From Hetaerina americana (taxonomy: Eukaryota > Arthropoda > Insecta > Odonata > Calopterygidae), in assembly GCA_022747635.1 (NCBI GenBank), contig JAKTNV010000614.1, positions 1 through 64,000 on the forward strand: DNA of 64,000 bases, read 5' to 3'. The position numbers and the translations under genes are program-made. The notes under the pieces were generated by a model. The model saw only the letters and a list, made by a program, of their open reading frames with translations, was not told the origin of the DNA and did not search any database. This document shows positions 30,563 to 42,207 of this stretch, one piece after another; within the stretch, counting starts at the first letter, position 1; every line of letters begins with the position of its first letter.

Positions 30563-30713
30563 GATGGGCCGATCCCGACGGTACTGCAATGCCGGGCCAA
30601 CCCGCGGCAGGGATGGAGTAAACTCCGGGTACCCCGCCAATGTCCAAAAATCAGATTAATATTCTGGTCCCGCAATGCGGGACGTATCAGATATTAAGCT
30701 GATAAGAACAGAT
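30563..30713 (-). pseudogene. U2 3' part (nt 39-189), downstream of B2
   Basis: Standard breakpoint at nt 39. Confidence 0.93.
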
Positions 30714-30787
30714 TTAAAATGTTTATTTGAAAATTCTTTCATACAGAGTTTTAAGCAACTTATAATTAATATATAATTTATACATGA

Positions 30788-30814
30788 CCGGCTCCCTCCA
30801 AATGAGGGAGCCGG
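30788..30814 (-). other. Conserved 3' UTR hairpin of B2
   Basis: Identical to B1. Confidence 0.8.
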
Positions 30815-31097
30815 GGAACAAGTCTTTTTGCCCCTTTATTTTGGGGAAATATTATAATAATATAGGCTTCTCGCACGAGTGTTTTTTTTTATAAAATGTT
30901 TTATATGTTTAAGTCTCTCACGGGGAGGGTTTACACTTTTGGGGGGGGCCGTTTATACACCACGGCGTGGCCATTCATACACTATGGCTCATAGAGTAAA
31001 TAAAAGAGAAAGGGGACAGAGAAAGGTTTTACAATGAAGAAGTATGGAAAGAGGGGGGGAAATGATTTTACACGACTTCACTTTTGTCCTTTCCTTT

Positions 31098-34000
31098 TCA
31101 GCCTCCGGAGCCGTCTTCATACTGTCTATGTCCCGTGATGTGTTCGACGTAGCAGTCCCGGGTCCAGCGGATGACGTCGCTGACCATCAGTCGCCGCATG
31201 GTGGTGCAGAATCGTCGAGGTAGGCCCAGGGACTTCAGGACGGGGTCGTTCTGCGAGTCCCACGTCCCCAGGCTTCCCACGACGATGGCGGCGACCGATG
31301 ACCGGTATCCCTGCTGGCGGATGGTCTCTGCCAGGGCGGCGTACTTCTCCTCCTTCGCGGTCCTGGCTGCCAGCAGAGCTCCCTCGTTGTTCTCGAACGG
31401 TACTGCTACGTCGATCAATGTCACAGTCTTGTCGGCCTGGTTAGTTATAACCAGGTCTGGTCTAAGAGTCGAGTCAGTGCCAGGTACTTGTTTGTTGACT
31501 CTGATTTCATCGTCACCTTTTCCCCGGCGTCCAATCAGAGCCCTGTGTAGTCGGTCTTGGACAGCATTATGTCTATGCTGCCACGTCCTTGAGTGCATCG
31601 TGCAGTGATTAACGACGTGGGGCAGGGTCTCCTCCGCGTAGCCACATCGCCGACACCGCTTGTCCCCGTTGGTTTCCCAACGGCGACAGGCATTGAGCGG
31701 GAGCAGATCGAGCCGAGCCCTAAAGATGAACCTCCAATCACAAAACCTGGTGTATCTCCCTCCTGCCAGGAAGTGATTGGAGGCTTCAGATTTCGCCGAG
31801 GCACGAATGACTTTCCCTTGATCGGGCTTGGCGCTTACCTTGTTCAGGTAGTAGCGCCGCACCGCGATCTTCAGGGCACCCGTCAGTTGCCTTACGGCCT
31901 TCGGAGGAACCCTGATGAAGGGGGGGCGGTCTTCAGCCCCGTCATTCATGTCCCGGAACGAAATCTGCATCTCCCTTAGCTCGTCCGACCATCTCCAGCT
32001 CAAGCCTATGCGCGCGGCGATACGGCGTGACGCGGAGCGAACCTGCGTGAAGAGGGAACTGAAGTCGCCGCTTTCCCTTCCAAAGTCATCCCGCAGACTA
32101 CCACTAAGGTACTCTGCGAGATCACCGGTGGTTGGCGGTCTCCTCAGCTTCCTCCGCACTACCTCCTTCAGGCGACCCCAGGCGAGCACTCTCACGTTGG
32201 GGTCACGGGAATGGAGGAGTCGATATCCCTGCACGATGGTCAATATGTCAGTCAAGTCGGAAAGAGGGAGAAGACCTGCGCCGCCGTGTTGATGGCCAAT
32301 GAAGACCATCTCAGGCGATGCCCTTTTGGGCAAATGGAGCCAGCCCTTTGCGCAGGCCTTCAGCCTCTTGTCGATGTCGGTCAAGTTTTTCTTTTTAACA
32401 TTACCAGCCCGCAAGATGAATTCCAGCCTGGGCAGAAGGAAGATGTTGGTCGCGGCGATCTTCTGCCACGGGGCGAGGAGTGACTCGTCGATCTTCTTGA
32501 CGTCCTCGCCCAAGCGCACCAGGTCCTCCTCGGGGGTCTGGTCCACGTGGAACCCGAACGGGACCCCGAGGTACCGGTACGCTTCGCCGTCCTTCAGGCT
32601 GGAAATGGCCGCCCCCTGGATGGTGAGTTGGGACGGCTGCACGGGCTGGTTTGCTGCAAAGTTGAGGTCCAGCGTTGCGCACTTGCTTGGCTTGAACTGT
32701 AGACCTGCAGCGGTCGCCTCTTCTCCCGCGATGTTCAGCAGGCGCTGCAGGTGCTCCTGGTCCCGGGCCACCAGCACCAAGTCGTCCGCGTAGGCCAGGA
32801 TGGCGATGTTTTGCCCCTGGACGACGACTCCGGACTTGCCTGCCTCACCAGCGACCGCCCGTATCACCGGCTCCATTCCCAAGTTGAAAATGGTCGGTGA
32901 TAACGGGCACCCCTGCTTGACACCGGCGCAGATGTCGATGACGCCGGTGTCGCCGCTGGTCGTCTTCACGACCGTGGAGCCCTTCTGCAACTCCTCCACG
33001 GTCCTCCTCATCTCCTCAGGCAAGTCCATCCTCCTCAGGGTGTTCTGGAGGTGTTGGTGCGGGATGGACCCGAACGCGTTCCGTAGGTCAAGCCAAGCCA
33101 GTGCGATTCGGGAACGTCTGCGTCTCATTTCGTCAACAGCTGCCTGAAGGGTGAAATTGTGCTCGTGGCACCCCTCGAACTCCCGGAAGCCCTTTTGAGC
33201 CGGGTGCATCTTCTTCCCGCTGACCGCCCAAGATAGTATGCGGTCAGCAAGCACCCCGGCGTACAGCTTGGCGATGGTGTTGCCAAGCGCTATGGGCCTC
33301 CAGTTGCCGATGTCCTGGCGGTCCCCCCCTTTGTGCAGGAGGACAGTCCGAGAGGTCTTCCACGCGGCCGGTGTCCTGGCCTCCTTCAGGCATCTGTTGA
33401 AGATAAAAGAGAGAATTCGTCCATGTCTATCGACCGCCCTCAGGTCGCCGTAGGTGAGGCCATCGGGGCCCGGGGCGGTGTTCTTGGTTCTAGACATGCG
33501 TCTCGTCACTTCCTCAGGAGTGATCCTTTCGAGGAGCAGTTTCTTCTCGGTCTCCGTCGTGCGACGGTAGACCGAGTCGTCACCCTCGTCCTCCAAGCCC
33601 CCCATCCCGACATTCCCGTAGACTTGGCGGAAATGCTTTTCCACCTCCTCCGCGGGAATGTCGCAATAGGGTGACTTATCGGACAGGATGCTCTCCACTG
33701 CCCTCCTGGGATGACTCCTGAAGAGTTTCTGTATGTCCGACGCCTTTTTCGCGTCGTAGTCAGCTACTTGTCTGCGTCTTGGTGGTTGTCTGTGCACGAC
33801 GTTTCGTGGCCGAGGAGCTTCCCCTCCGTCCGCAGGTTTCGCCTCCCTCTTCCTCTCCGCCTGGGTGGTGGCCACCAGATCCTGCACCACGACCTCGAAC
33901 TCCTCCCATGACTGGCCGGATGTGCTGGCCAGTCGGTCGAGCCACAGCTTCTCCTTCTGCTGTATCGGTGGCTCGACCTGTCGTGGTGCTCCTTCTGCTG

Positions 34001-35063
34001 CGTCTGGAGCTGGCGGCGGCGATGTTGCTGCGTCCACAGGCGGCGGTGACCCGGTGTCGTTAAGGTCACCGACTTCAGGAGGCTGCCCCGGCGCCAGGTC
34101 TTCGGCCGGAGCGTCTGCTGCTGCGTCTGGATCGGAGGGTTGCGCCTCGGTCACGTTGGGCGGCGTCGTGCATCTAACTGTCTCCTCGATTGCCTCCTGA
34201 AGGGGGGCAATCAAGGGGGGAGGTCTCTTGTGGGTCACCATGTGGTTCGCAAGCCCGCGACGGGTAGCGCATGCGAAATCGCATGCCCCGCACCGATGCG
34301 AGAGTGCAACACGTCCGTCCGCAGCCTTACGTATCCCCCCTTTGAGGCAGGGATGAGTGGACGGCTTGCGGCCGATAGTCCCACCGCAGATGGAGCAGGC
34401 GTTCACCGACGTGAGTCGGTGGCCGTGCTGCTCCATCAGGTGCCGGACGAGACTTCTCCGCATCGCCGTCCACTCCGTAGCGCGGAAGGACATGCTGCAT
34501 CCCACCTCGGTGCAGGTTAACGTGTCCGCCACGGGAAAGTAAACCACAAGTTGATTGTCGATTCTCCTGGCCGACACCGCGGTGCCGGTCAGGAGAAGCG
34601 CCGGGACCCTGTCAGTCGTTTGGGGGGCGGGGGCAGTCGGGGGAATCGGGGGGGGAGAATCCAGCGCCGGACGTCTGGACGAAGAAGAATCCGGAGGCGT
34701 CGTGAAGTCGTCGAGGGAGAGAGGGGAAGAAGAACGGGACTTGGGGGGAGAATAGGTGACGTCCGAGAGCGGGGAGAAGGTCTCAAGGGAAGGCTTTCGG
34801 ACGCCGGATGGAGAAGAAGAAGAAGAAGAAACGGGGGAGCCATAGTGTATGATTTTCCGCGGGCGACGCGTCCTACGCGCCGAAGCGCTTTCGGACGCGC
34901 CGTCCGGTGGTGTATGGGGAGGGGAGGAGTCGGGCTCTGACGCCTCGACTTTCCTCCTCCGCGGAGTGCGAGAGGAGGAGGGGGGGGCGGAGGAACTAGC
35001 ACGCGATGGTGCTTTTCTAACGGCCCCCGCCCCCCCGTTTTTACGGGGAGGACGTGGGGGCAT
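31098..35063 (-). CDS. B2 retrotransposon protein (zinc fingers, RT, restriction-like endonuclease)
   Basis: 1,321 codons with the same protein sequence as B1, all catalytic and zinc-binding residues included. No stops or frameshifts, so it is potentially active. Confidence 0.95.
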   Translation of the reverse strand: MPPRPPRKNGGAGAVRKAPSRASSSAPPSSSRTPRRRKVEASEPDSSPPHTPPDGASESASARRTRRPRKIIHYGSPVSSSSSSPSGVRKPSLETFSPLSDVTYSPPKSRSSSPLSLDDFTTPPDSSSSRRPALDSPPPIPPTAPAPQTTDRVPALLLTGTAVSARRIDNQLVVYFPVADTLTCTEVGCSMSFRATEWTAMRRSLVRHLMEQHGHRLTSVNACSICGGTIGRKPSTHPCLKGGIRKAADGRVALSHRCGACDFACATRRGLANHMVTHKRPPPLIAPLQEAIEETVRCTTPPNVTEAQPSDPDAAADAPAEDLAPGQPPEVGDLNDTGSPPPVDAATSPPPAPDAAEGAPRQVEPPIQQKEKLWLDRLASTSGQSWEEFEVVVQDLVATTQAERKREAKPADGGEAPRPRNVVHRQPPRRRQVADYDAKKASDIQKLFRSHPRRAVESILSDKSPYCDIPAEEVEKHFRQVYGNVGMGGLEDEGDDSVYRRTTETEKKLLLERITPEEVTRRMSRTKNTAPGPDGLTYGDLRAVDRHGRILSFIFNRCLKEARTPAAWKTSRTVLLHKGGDRQDIGNWRPIALGNTIAKLYAGVLADRILSWAVSGKKMHPAQKGFREFEGCHEHNFTLQAAVDEMRRRRSRIALAWLDLRNAFGSIPHQHLQNTLRRMDLPEEMRRTVEELQKGSTVVKTTSGDTGVIDICAGVKQGCPLSPTIFNLGMEPVIRAVAGEAGKSGVVVQGQNIAILAYADDLVLVARDQEHLQRLLNIAGEEATAAGLQFKPSKCATLDLNFAANQPVQPSQLTIQGAAISSLKDGEAYRYLGVPFGFHVDQTPEEDLVRLGEDVKKIDESLLAPWQKIAATNIFLLPRLEFILRAGNVKKKNLTDIDKRLKACAKGWLHLPKRASPEMVFIGHQHGGAGLLPLSDLTDILTIVQGYRLLHSRDPNVRVLAWGRLKEVVRRKLRRPPTTGDLAEYLSGSLRDDFGRESGDFSSLFTQVRSASRRIAARIGLSWRWSDELREMQISFRDMNDGAEDRPPFIRVPPKAVRQLTGALKIAVRRYYLNKVSAKPDQGKVIRASAKSEASNHFLAGGRYTRFCDWRFIFRARLDLLPLNACRRWETNGDKRCRRCGYAEETLPHVVNHCTMHSRTWQHRHNAVQDRLHRALIGRRGKGDDEIRVNKQVPGTDSTLRPDLVITNQADKTVTLIDVAVPFENNEGALLAARTAKEEKYAALAETIRQQGYRSSVAAIVVGSLGTWDSQNDPVLKSLGLPRRFCTTMRRLMVSDVIRWTRDCYVEHITGHRQYEDGSGG

Positions 35064-36080
35064 GGGAGGGCGTTAAGTCATGGCACAAACGGGGCCTGGC
35101 GGACGATATTCCACGGCCTGAAGGACCGTGGTACGTTGTTTTGAAAATTGTCCTTTTAAGGACACAAAAAAATTCAAAAGATATAAATGCTGAAGGCCAA
35201 GGGGGGCGACGGAGGGCTTTTCCGCGGTCTGAGGGACTGCGGAACGAAAATTTTCAAAAATACAAATTTAAATTAAGCGCGTGGCGTCCACCTGAATGAA
35301 GTCCAGGCGGCCGCCGAGGGATGGCGCTGAAGGCGCTCAACCCGCTTCTCGGCCCGTATGGGTGGGATCGGGAGGAAATTTGAATTTACCGGGGTTTTGA
35401 AATGACGGTTTTGTGGAAGATGAAGTCTTCCACAAATACCGGACGGGGGGGAGGGGGTCAATCGAACCGATCGGGCGTGAAGCGCGCCGAACGGTCGCTT
35501 GACCGGCGTCGCGGCCGAAAAGGAAACCGCGCGCCGTTCAAATCACCCGCTCTGCGCCGATCCGTACGGGATCGACGGAGGGTGCTCCCGGGGGCCCTGA
35601 GGGGGTCCGGGGGCCTCGGTGCTCAAGCTACCGGTCCGGAGGGGACCTGGCAGTGCACCGGGGGCCGGGGAACGTCCGGTGCTCAGCCTACCGGTCCTGA
35701 AGGGACCCGGCGGTGCACCGGGGGCGGGGGCCTGCGCCGGGCCTTAGGGGCCCGGCGTCGAGCCCGGGGAGGTTATCACCCCAAGTGGGCGTGGGGAACG
35801 GTCCGTGAGCGACCGGGGAGCCCTGAGGGGGCGGTGGGTCCCACGGTCCGCCTTGAAGAGGCAATGGACCGTGGGGCCATCGGGGGTCGAAAGAGGGGCT
35901 ACTGGGCAGAGCAGGCGCCTAGTGTCCTGTTGCCCCTTCCCTCTGGGAGTGTCCCGGGGGGCTTACCGTTGGTCGGGGCCCGTCCGGGATTCCTCAGAGA
36001 GGCTAGAAAGGTCCAAAAGCGGTAGATCTGTTCATTTAAAAATTTGAATTTGGCGGGCGAAAAAGAAGAAAGTTAAGGGG
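35064..36080 (-). other. B2 5' UTR
   Basis: As in B1. U2-like patches at 35343-35369 and 36016-36033, 60-bp repeats at 35614-35733, long hairpin at 35939-36001. Confidence 0.8.
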
Positions 36081-36139
36081 ATTAAGCTGATAAGAACAGA
36101 TACTACACTTTGATCTTAGCCATAAGGCCGAGAAGCGAT
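36081..36139 (-). pseudogene. U2 5' part (nt 1-59), upstream of B2
   Basis: Standard 59-nt stub attached to an intact U2 upstream region. Confidence 0.93.
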
Positions 36140-37655
36140 AAGGGAGCCCTTTTCTGCAATATTTACATGTGTAGGGACGACCCCGGAGCACTTGGGGCGG
36201 AGGGCGCAGGATTGGCGTAGGCGCCGCGGGGTGGCATTGGTCGGGGAGAATTCGCGTAGGGTCCTGCGGGGGTGTTTCCGAAGGCTTCCTTGTTTTCCTG
36301 CAGCAAGAAAAGTTTTGGGGGGGCGCGGGGGGCAGGAGGGCCGGAGCAATTGCGTCCCCGGAGTCCGGAGGCGAGACAGTAAATTGCAACGCGGAGTCCT
36401 TCGCTAGGTCGTGCCATCTCTGTGAGCGACACACGAGACGTATTGCAAGCTCTCTCCCCGCTTCCCGGGAAAGGTCGGGCGCAATTTTCAAACATTCCGA
36501 AAATGGAGGGGGGCATCCAGGGCGGTAATAAAGGGCCCTTTTCGCCAGTATTCAGTGGTCGACAGTTTTTCGAAAAACGGGCTTCCTCTTCACTTCACTT
36601 CCTGTGTGGTAGAGATTTAAAATCGTGTGCTGTTCACTTACTTTGCATTAATCGTCATTAGTAAAAATACGCTTTCCTTATAAATAAATAAATACATAAA
36701 TTAGGGTTTCTTCAAATATAAACAAATTAGGGTTTTCTTCAAATCGGAGAATAGGAATCGAAAAGGCTGTAAAAAAGTGGCGCTTTCAATTGCACAAGAT
36801 GGAAAACCAGATTTCTCCATTGTTTATATTTTCCATTTTCTCGAAAAATATCGCGAAAATGGGCATCGATTTCCGCGAAATTCGCAAAAAATTTCTGAAA
36901 ATTTTTTTGCAAACATTTTTCCAATTTTTCCCGAGTGCTCGCGATCGGTCGTTTCCTCCGATGTATTGAGTTTCTTTTCCGTTCAATTTTTTTTCATCAA
37001 ACACACACTCCTTTTACAAGAATTATCTTCGCATAAATTCTGTGGAAAGATTGGTGTTCAAAAACTAAGGTAAAAGAGTGGAACTCACCTATTTCCGCGA
37101 GTCGATTCGCGTCGGGTCGTCTTGAATGACGCTCCTTGCCGGGAGCGCGCGCGCGCCATCTCTTCGGGGGGGAGGTAAACAGCTGGAAGGAAGGGGCGTC
37201 ACACGCCAAAGTTTGAAACGTGATCCGGCGCCTCTCTTCAACAGTTGTCGTCGTCTCCAATGATGGAATACTGAGGAGACAAGACGTTGTTGTTGTTGAC
37301 GTTGCATTGAAAGCAGAAAAAATAATTGCATTATTTTCACAAAATTGTATTTATTGTTACACTTACACTTTAAAGTGACGACGACTCTCTTCAGATGGGA
37401 TTTTTTTTCTTCCCAAGTTTCTCTCCTTTTAATAATTCATTCCTTTTAATACTTCGTTGTGCTGCTTCAATTTGGATTACATTACTTTTGCTCCGCTCGC
37501 ATGGAATAAAATCGCTTCTCTCCGCGAAAATGCAATTTCGCGAATATTTTTCCAGCCGGATCGCCTGAAATTTGCAAGTGCGAAAATAAATAATTTTCGC
37601 GGATCAATTTAAGCTTCAATCTGTTCTCATCAGCTTTTAAGTGGACCTTTTTAAT

Positions 37656-37806
37656 GATGGGCCGATCCCGACGGTACTGCAATGCCGGGCCAACCCGCGG
37701 CAGGGATGGAGTAAACTCCGGGTACCCCGCCAATGTCCAAAAATCAGATTAATATTCTGGTCCCGCAATGCGGGACGTATCAGATATTAAGCTGATAAGA
37801 ACAGAT
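37656..37806 (-). pseudogene. U2 3' part (nt 39-189), downstream of A3
   Basis: Standard breakpoint at nt 39. Confidence 0.93.
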
Positions 37807-37887
37807 AAAAATGTTTATTTAAAATTCTTTAAATACAGAGTTTAAAATATTCAATTAGCAACTTACATATGTATATTTGATACAAGT

Positions 37888-37914
37888 CCGGCTCCCTCCA
37901 AGTGAGGGAGCCGG
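37888..37914 (-). other. Conserved 3' UTR hairpin of A3
   Basis: Identical to A1. Confidence 0.8.
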
Positions 37915-38214
37915 GGAACAAGTCTTTGCCCTTTTTTTTTCAGGGAATGTTTATATGGTTATACTGCTTCTCACACATTTGTTTTTTTTTTTTTATATAG
38001 TACAGGTAATATGTTCACATTTTGGGGGGTTTCACTTTAGGGGGGGGTGACACTTGGGGAGCCGTTTATAAACTACGGCATTTTGTCCATTTATACACTA
38101 TGGCTCATAAAAGAAAGGGGACAGAAAAAGGTTTTACAAAAGAAGAAGTACGGAAAAAGGAAAAAAAAAAAAAAGGGAAAATGATTTTAATACGACTTCA
38201 CTTTTGTCTTTGTT

Positions 38215-41200
38215 TCAGCCTCCGGAGCCGTCCTCGTATTGTCGGTGACCCGTGATGTGCTCGACGTAGCAGTCCCGCGACCATCGGATGACGTCGCTCA
38301 CCATTAGCCGCCGCATGGTGTTGCAGTATCGTCGAGGTAGGCCCAGGGATTTCAGGACGGGATCGTTCTTCGGGTCCCAAGTCCCCAGGCTTCCCACGAC
38401 GATGGCGGCGACCGATGTTCTGCTTCCCTGCTGGCGGATGGTCTCTGCCAGGGCGGCATACTTCTCCTCCTTTGCGGTCCTGGCTGCCAGCAGTGCGTCG
38501 TCCGTATTCTCGAATGGGACCGCTACGTCGATCAGAGTCACAGTCTTGTCGGCCTGGTTAGTTATAACCAGGTCTGGTCTAAGAGTCGAGTCGGTGCCAG
38601 GTACTTGTTTGTTGACTCTGATTTCATCGTCACCTTTTCCCCGGCGTCCAATCAGAGCCTTGTAGAGTCGGTCTTGGACAGCGTTATGTCTACGCTGCCA
38701 CGTCCTTGAATGCATTGTACAGTGGTTAATGACATGGGGCAGGGTCTCTTCCGCGTAGCCGCATCGCCGACACCGCTTGTCCCCGTTGGTTTCCCAACGG
38801 CGACAGGCATTGAGTGGGAGCAGGTCGAGCCGAGCCCTAAAGATGAACCTCCAATCACAAAACCTGGTGTACCTCCCTCCTGCCAGGAAGTGATTGGAGG
38901 CTTCAGACTTCGCCGAGGCACGAATGACTTTACCTTGGTCGGGCTTGGCGCTTACCTTGTTCAGGTAGTAGCGCCGCACCGCGACCTTCAGGGCACCCGT
39001 CAGTTGCCTCACGGCCTTCGGGGGAACCCTGATGAAAGGTGGTCGATCTTCTGAACCGTCATTCATGTCGCGGAACGAAATCTGCATCTCCTTTAGCTCG
39101 TCCGACCATCTCCAACTCAATCCAATGCGCGCGGCGATACGGCGTGACGCGGAACGAACCTGCGTGAAGAGGGAGCTGAAGTCACCGCTTTCCCTTCCAA
39201 AGTCATCCCGCAGACTACCGCTAAGGTACTCTGCGAGATCACCGGTGGTTGGCGGCCTCCTCAGCTTCCTCCGCACTACCTCCCTCAGGCGACCCCAGGC
39301 GAGCACTCTCACGTTGGGGTCACGGGAATGGAGGAGTCTATAACCCTGTACAATGGTCAAGATGTCGGTCAAGTCAGAAAGAGGGAGAAGACCTGCGCCG
39401 CCATGTTGATGGCCAATGAAGACCATCTCAGGCGATGCCCTTTTGGGCAAATGGAGCCAGCCCTTTGCGCAGGCCTTCAGCTTCTTGTCAATGTCAGTCA
39501 GATATTTTTTCTTTACGTTACCAGCCCGCAAGATGAACTCCAGTCTGGGCAGCAGGAAGATGTTGGTGGCGGCGATCTTCTGCCACGGGGCGAGGAGAGA
39601 CTCGTCGATCTTGCTGACGTCCTCGCCCAAGCGCACCAGGTCCTCCTCGGGCGTCTGGTCCACGTGGAAACCGAAGGGGACCCCGAGGTACCGGTACGCC
39701 TCGCCGTCCTTCAGACTGGAGATGGCCGATCCCTGGATGGTTAGCTGGGACGGCTGCACGGGCTGGTTCGTAGAGAAATTTAGGTCCAGCGTGGCGCACT
39801 TGCTTGGCTTGAATTCTAATCCTGCTGCTGTTGCCTTCTCTCCTGCGATGGTCAGCAGGCGCTGCAGGTGCTCCTCGTCTCGGGCCACCAGCACCAAGTC
39901 GTCGGCGTATGCCAGGATGGCGATGTCCTGCCCCTGGACGACGACTCCGGACTTGCCTGCTTCTCCAGCGACCGCCCGTATCACCGGCTCCATCCCCAGA
40001 TTGAAGATGGTCGGCGATAACGGGCACCCCTGCTTGACACCGGCGCAGATGTCAATGACGCCGGTGTCGCCGCTGGACGTCTTCACTACCGTGGAGCCCT
40101 TCTGCAGCTCCTCCACGGTCCTCCTCATCTCCTCAGGCAAGTCCATCCTCCTTAAGGTCTTCTGGAGGTGCTGGTGCGGAATGGACCCGAACGCGTTTCG
40201 AAGGTCAAGCCAAGCCAGTGCGATGTGGGAGTGTCTGCGTCTTGCCTCGTCGACAGCTGTCTGAAGGGTGAAATTGTGCTCGTGGCACCCCTCGAACTCC
40301 CGGAAGCCCTTTTGAGCCGGGTGCATCTTCTTCCCGCTGACCGCCCAGGATAGTATGCGGTCAGCCAGCACCCCGGCGTATAGCTTGGCGATGGTATTGC
40401 CAAGCGCAATGGGCCTCCAGTTGCCGATGTCCCGGCGGTCCCCCCCTTTGTGCAGGAGGACGGTTCGAGAGGTCTTCCACGAGGCCGGTGTTCTGGCCTC
40501 CTTCAGGCACCTGTCAAAGATTGCAGAAAGAATAAGTCCATGTCTATCGACCGCCCTCAGGTCGCCGTAGGTGAGGCCATCGGGGCCTGGAGCGGTGTTC
40601 TTCGTCCTAGACATGCGTCTCGTCACCTCTTCAGGAGTCACCCTTTCGAGGAGCAGTTTCTTCTCGGTCTCCGTTGTTCGACGGTAGACCGATTCATCAT
40701 CCGTATCTTCGAAGCCCCCAATCCCGACATCCCCGTAGATTTGGCGGAAATGCTTTTCCACCTCCTCCGCGGGTATATCGCAATAGGGAGACTTCTCAGA
40801 AAGGATGCTTTCAACTGCCCTTCTGGGGTGGCTCCGGAAGAGTTTTTGTATGTCCGACGCCTTTTTGGCGTCGTAGTCCGGTACTTGTCTGCGTCTGGTC
40901 GGTGGTTTATGCGCAACGTTTCGCGGCCGAGGTGCTTCCTTTCCGTCTGCTTCCTTTGCCTCCTTTTTCCGCTCCGCCTGGATGCTGGCCACCAGTTCTT
41001 CTACCACGACCTCGAATTCTTCCCATGATTGGCCGGATGTATTGGCCAATCGGTCGAGCCACAGTTTCTCCTTCGGTCCTCCTGTGGGCCCGACAGGTCG
41101 TGGTGCTGCCAGATCTTCTGCTGCTTCTGCTGGTGGCGGATGTTCTTCATTTCCAGGCGGCGGTGACGGGATCTCAAAGTCACCGATCACGGGGGGCGGT

Positions 41201-42207
41201 TCCGGCTCCGGGTGTTCGGCCGGTTCAGCTGCTCTTGGTACGGAAATTTGCACCTCGGTCACGTTGGGCGGCGTTGCGCATCTAGCAGTCTCCTCGATTG
41301 CCTCCTGAAGGGGGACAATCAAGGGGGGAGGTCTTTTATGGGTCGACTTGTGGTTCGCTAATCCACGGCGGGTAGGACATGCAAAGGTGCATTGTTCGCA
41401 CCGATACCGGAATGCCTCAGGTTCTTCCGCTTCCTTGCTGGTACCTCCCTTCAAGCAAGGGTGCGTGGATGGCTTGCGGCCGATAGTCTTGCCGCAGATG
41501 GAGCAGGCGTTGACGGATGTCAGTGTCAGGCCGTGCTGCTCCTTGAGGTGCCTCAGCAGGCTTCTCCTTGTCGCCGTCCACGCAGAAGCTCGGAATGACG
41601 TGGGGCATCCGGGCTCGGTGCAACCTAAGCTATCCGCCACGGGGAAGAAAACCACAAGTTGATTATCGACTCTCTTGGCCGACACCGTGGTGCCGGTCAG
41701 GAGACTCGTCGTGACCCTGTCAGTCGTCTGGGGGACGGGGGCTGTCTGGGGAGAGTCCTGGGAAGGAACCAGCGCTGGACGTCTGGCCGAGGATGAATCC
41801 GGGGGCGTCGTGAAGTCGTCGAGGGATGGGGAGGGAGGAGAGGAAGAGCGGGAGTGAGGGGGGGAATAGGTGACGTCAGAAAGGGGGGAAAAGGTCTCTA
41901 AGGGGATCTTTCGGACGCAAGAAGGAGAAGAAGAAGGAGAAGATACATTAGAATACACTGGTGAGCCATAGCGTACAAATGGACGGGGACGGCGCGTCCT
42001 TAGTGGCGAATCGCATTCGGGCGCGCCGCCGGGTGACCTAGGGGGGGCGGGGGGAGTAGTGGGGGAGCCGGGCGCTGATGCCTCGGCTCTCCTCCTTCGC
42101 AAAGTACGAGAGGAGGATGGGGGGGCGGAGGTTTTGGCACCCGGTGTTTCCGGGGCTTTTTTCGCGGCCCCCGCCCCCCCGTTTTTACGGGGGGGACGTG
42201 GGGGCAT
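38215..42207 (-). CDS. A3 retrotransposon protein (zinc fingers, RT, restriction-like endonuclease)
   Basis: 1,330 codons with the same protein sequence as A1; intact and potentially active. Confidence 0.95.
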   Translation of the reverse strand: MPPRPPRKNGGAGAAKKAPETPGAKTSAPPSSSRTLRRRRAEASAPGSPTTPPAPPRSPGGAPECDSPLRTRRPRPFVRYGSPVYSNVSSPSSSPSCVRKIPLETFSPLSDVTYSPPHSRSSSPPSPSLDDFTTPPDSSSARRPALVPSQDSPQTAPVPQTTDRVTTSLLTGTTVSAKRVDNQLVVFFPVADSLGCTEPGCPTSFRASAWTATRRSLLRHLKEQHGLTLTSVNACSICGKTIGRKPSTHPCLKGGTSKEAEEPEAFRYRCEQCTFACPTRRGLANHKSTHKRPPPLIVPLQEAIEETARCATPPNVTEVQISVPRAAEPAEHPEPEPPPVIGDFEIPSPPPGNEEHPPPAEAAEDLAAPRPVGPTGGPKEKLWLDRLANTSGQSWEEFEVVVEELVASIQAERKKEAKEADGKEAPRPRNVAHKPPTRRRQVPDYDAKKASDIQKLFRSHPRRAVESILSEKSPYCDIPAEEVEKHFRQIYGDVGIGGFEDTDDESVYRRTTETEKKLLLERVTPEEVTRRMSRTKNTAPGPDGLTYGDLRAVDRHGLILSAIFDRCLKEARTPASWKTSRTVLLHKGGDRRDIGNWRPIALGNTIAKLYAGVLADRILSWAVSGKKMHPAQKGFREFEGCHEHNFTLQTAVDEARRRHSHIALAWLDLRNAFGSIPHQHLQKTLRRMDLPEEMRRTVEELQKGSTVVKTSSGDTGVIDICAGVKQGCPLSPTIFNLGMEPVIRAVAGEAGKSGVVVQGQDIAILAYADDLVLVARDEEHLQRLLTIAGEKATAAGLEFKPSKCATLDLNFSTNQPVQPSQLTIQGSAISSLKDGEAYRYLGVPFGFHVDQTPEEDLVRLGEDVSKIDESLLAPWQKIAATNIFLLPRLEFILRAGNVKKKYLTDIDKKLKACAKGWLHLPKRASPEMVFIGHQHGGAGLLPLSDLTDILTIVQGYRLLHSRDPNVRVLAWGRLREVVRRKLRRPPTTGDLAEYLSGSLRDDFGRESGDFSSLFTQVRSASRRIAARIGLSWRWSDELKEMQISFRDMNDGSEDRPPFIRVPPKAVRQLTGALKVAVRRYYLNKVSAKPDQGKVIRASAKSEASNHFLAGGRYTRFCDWRFIFRARLDLLPLNACRRWETNGDKRCRRCGYAEETLPHVINHCTMHSRTWQRRHNAVQDRLYKALIGRRGKGDDEIRVNKQVPGTDSTLRPDLVITNQADKTVTLIDVAVPFENTDDALLAARTAKEEKYAALAETIRQQGSRTSVAAIVVGSLGTWDPKNDPVLKSLGLPRRYCNTMRRLMVSDVIRWSRDCYVEHITGHRQYEDGSGG

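Larger units (their letters stand above)
30714..36080 (-). mobile_element. Family B element, copy B2, full length
   Basis: Every element landmark is exactly 10,503 bp from its B1 counterpart, so there are no length differences. Flanks carry the 21-bp duplication (30693-30713 and 36081-36101). It sits directly beside the A3 locus, so two adjacent U2 genes are interrupted by different families. Confidence 0.93.
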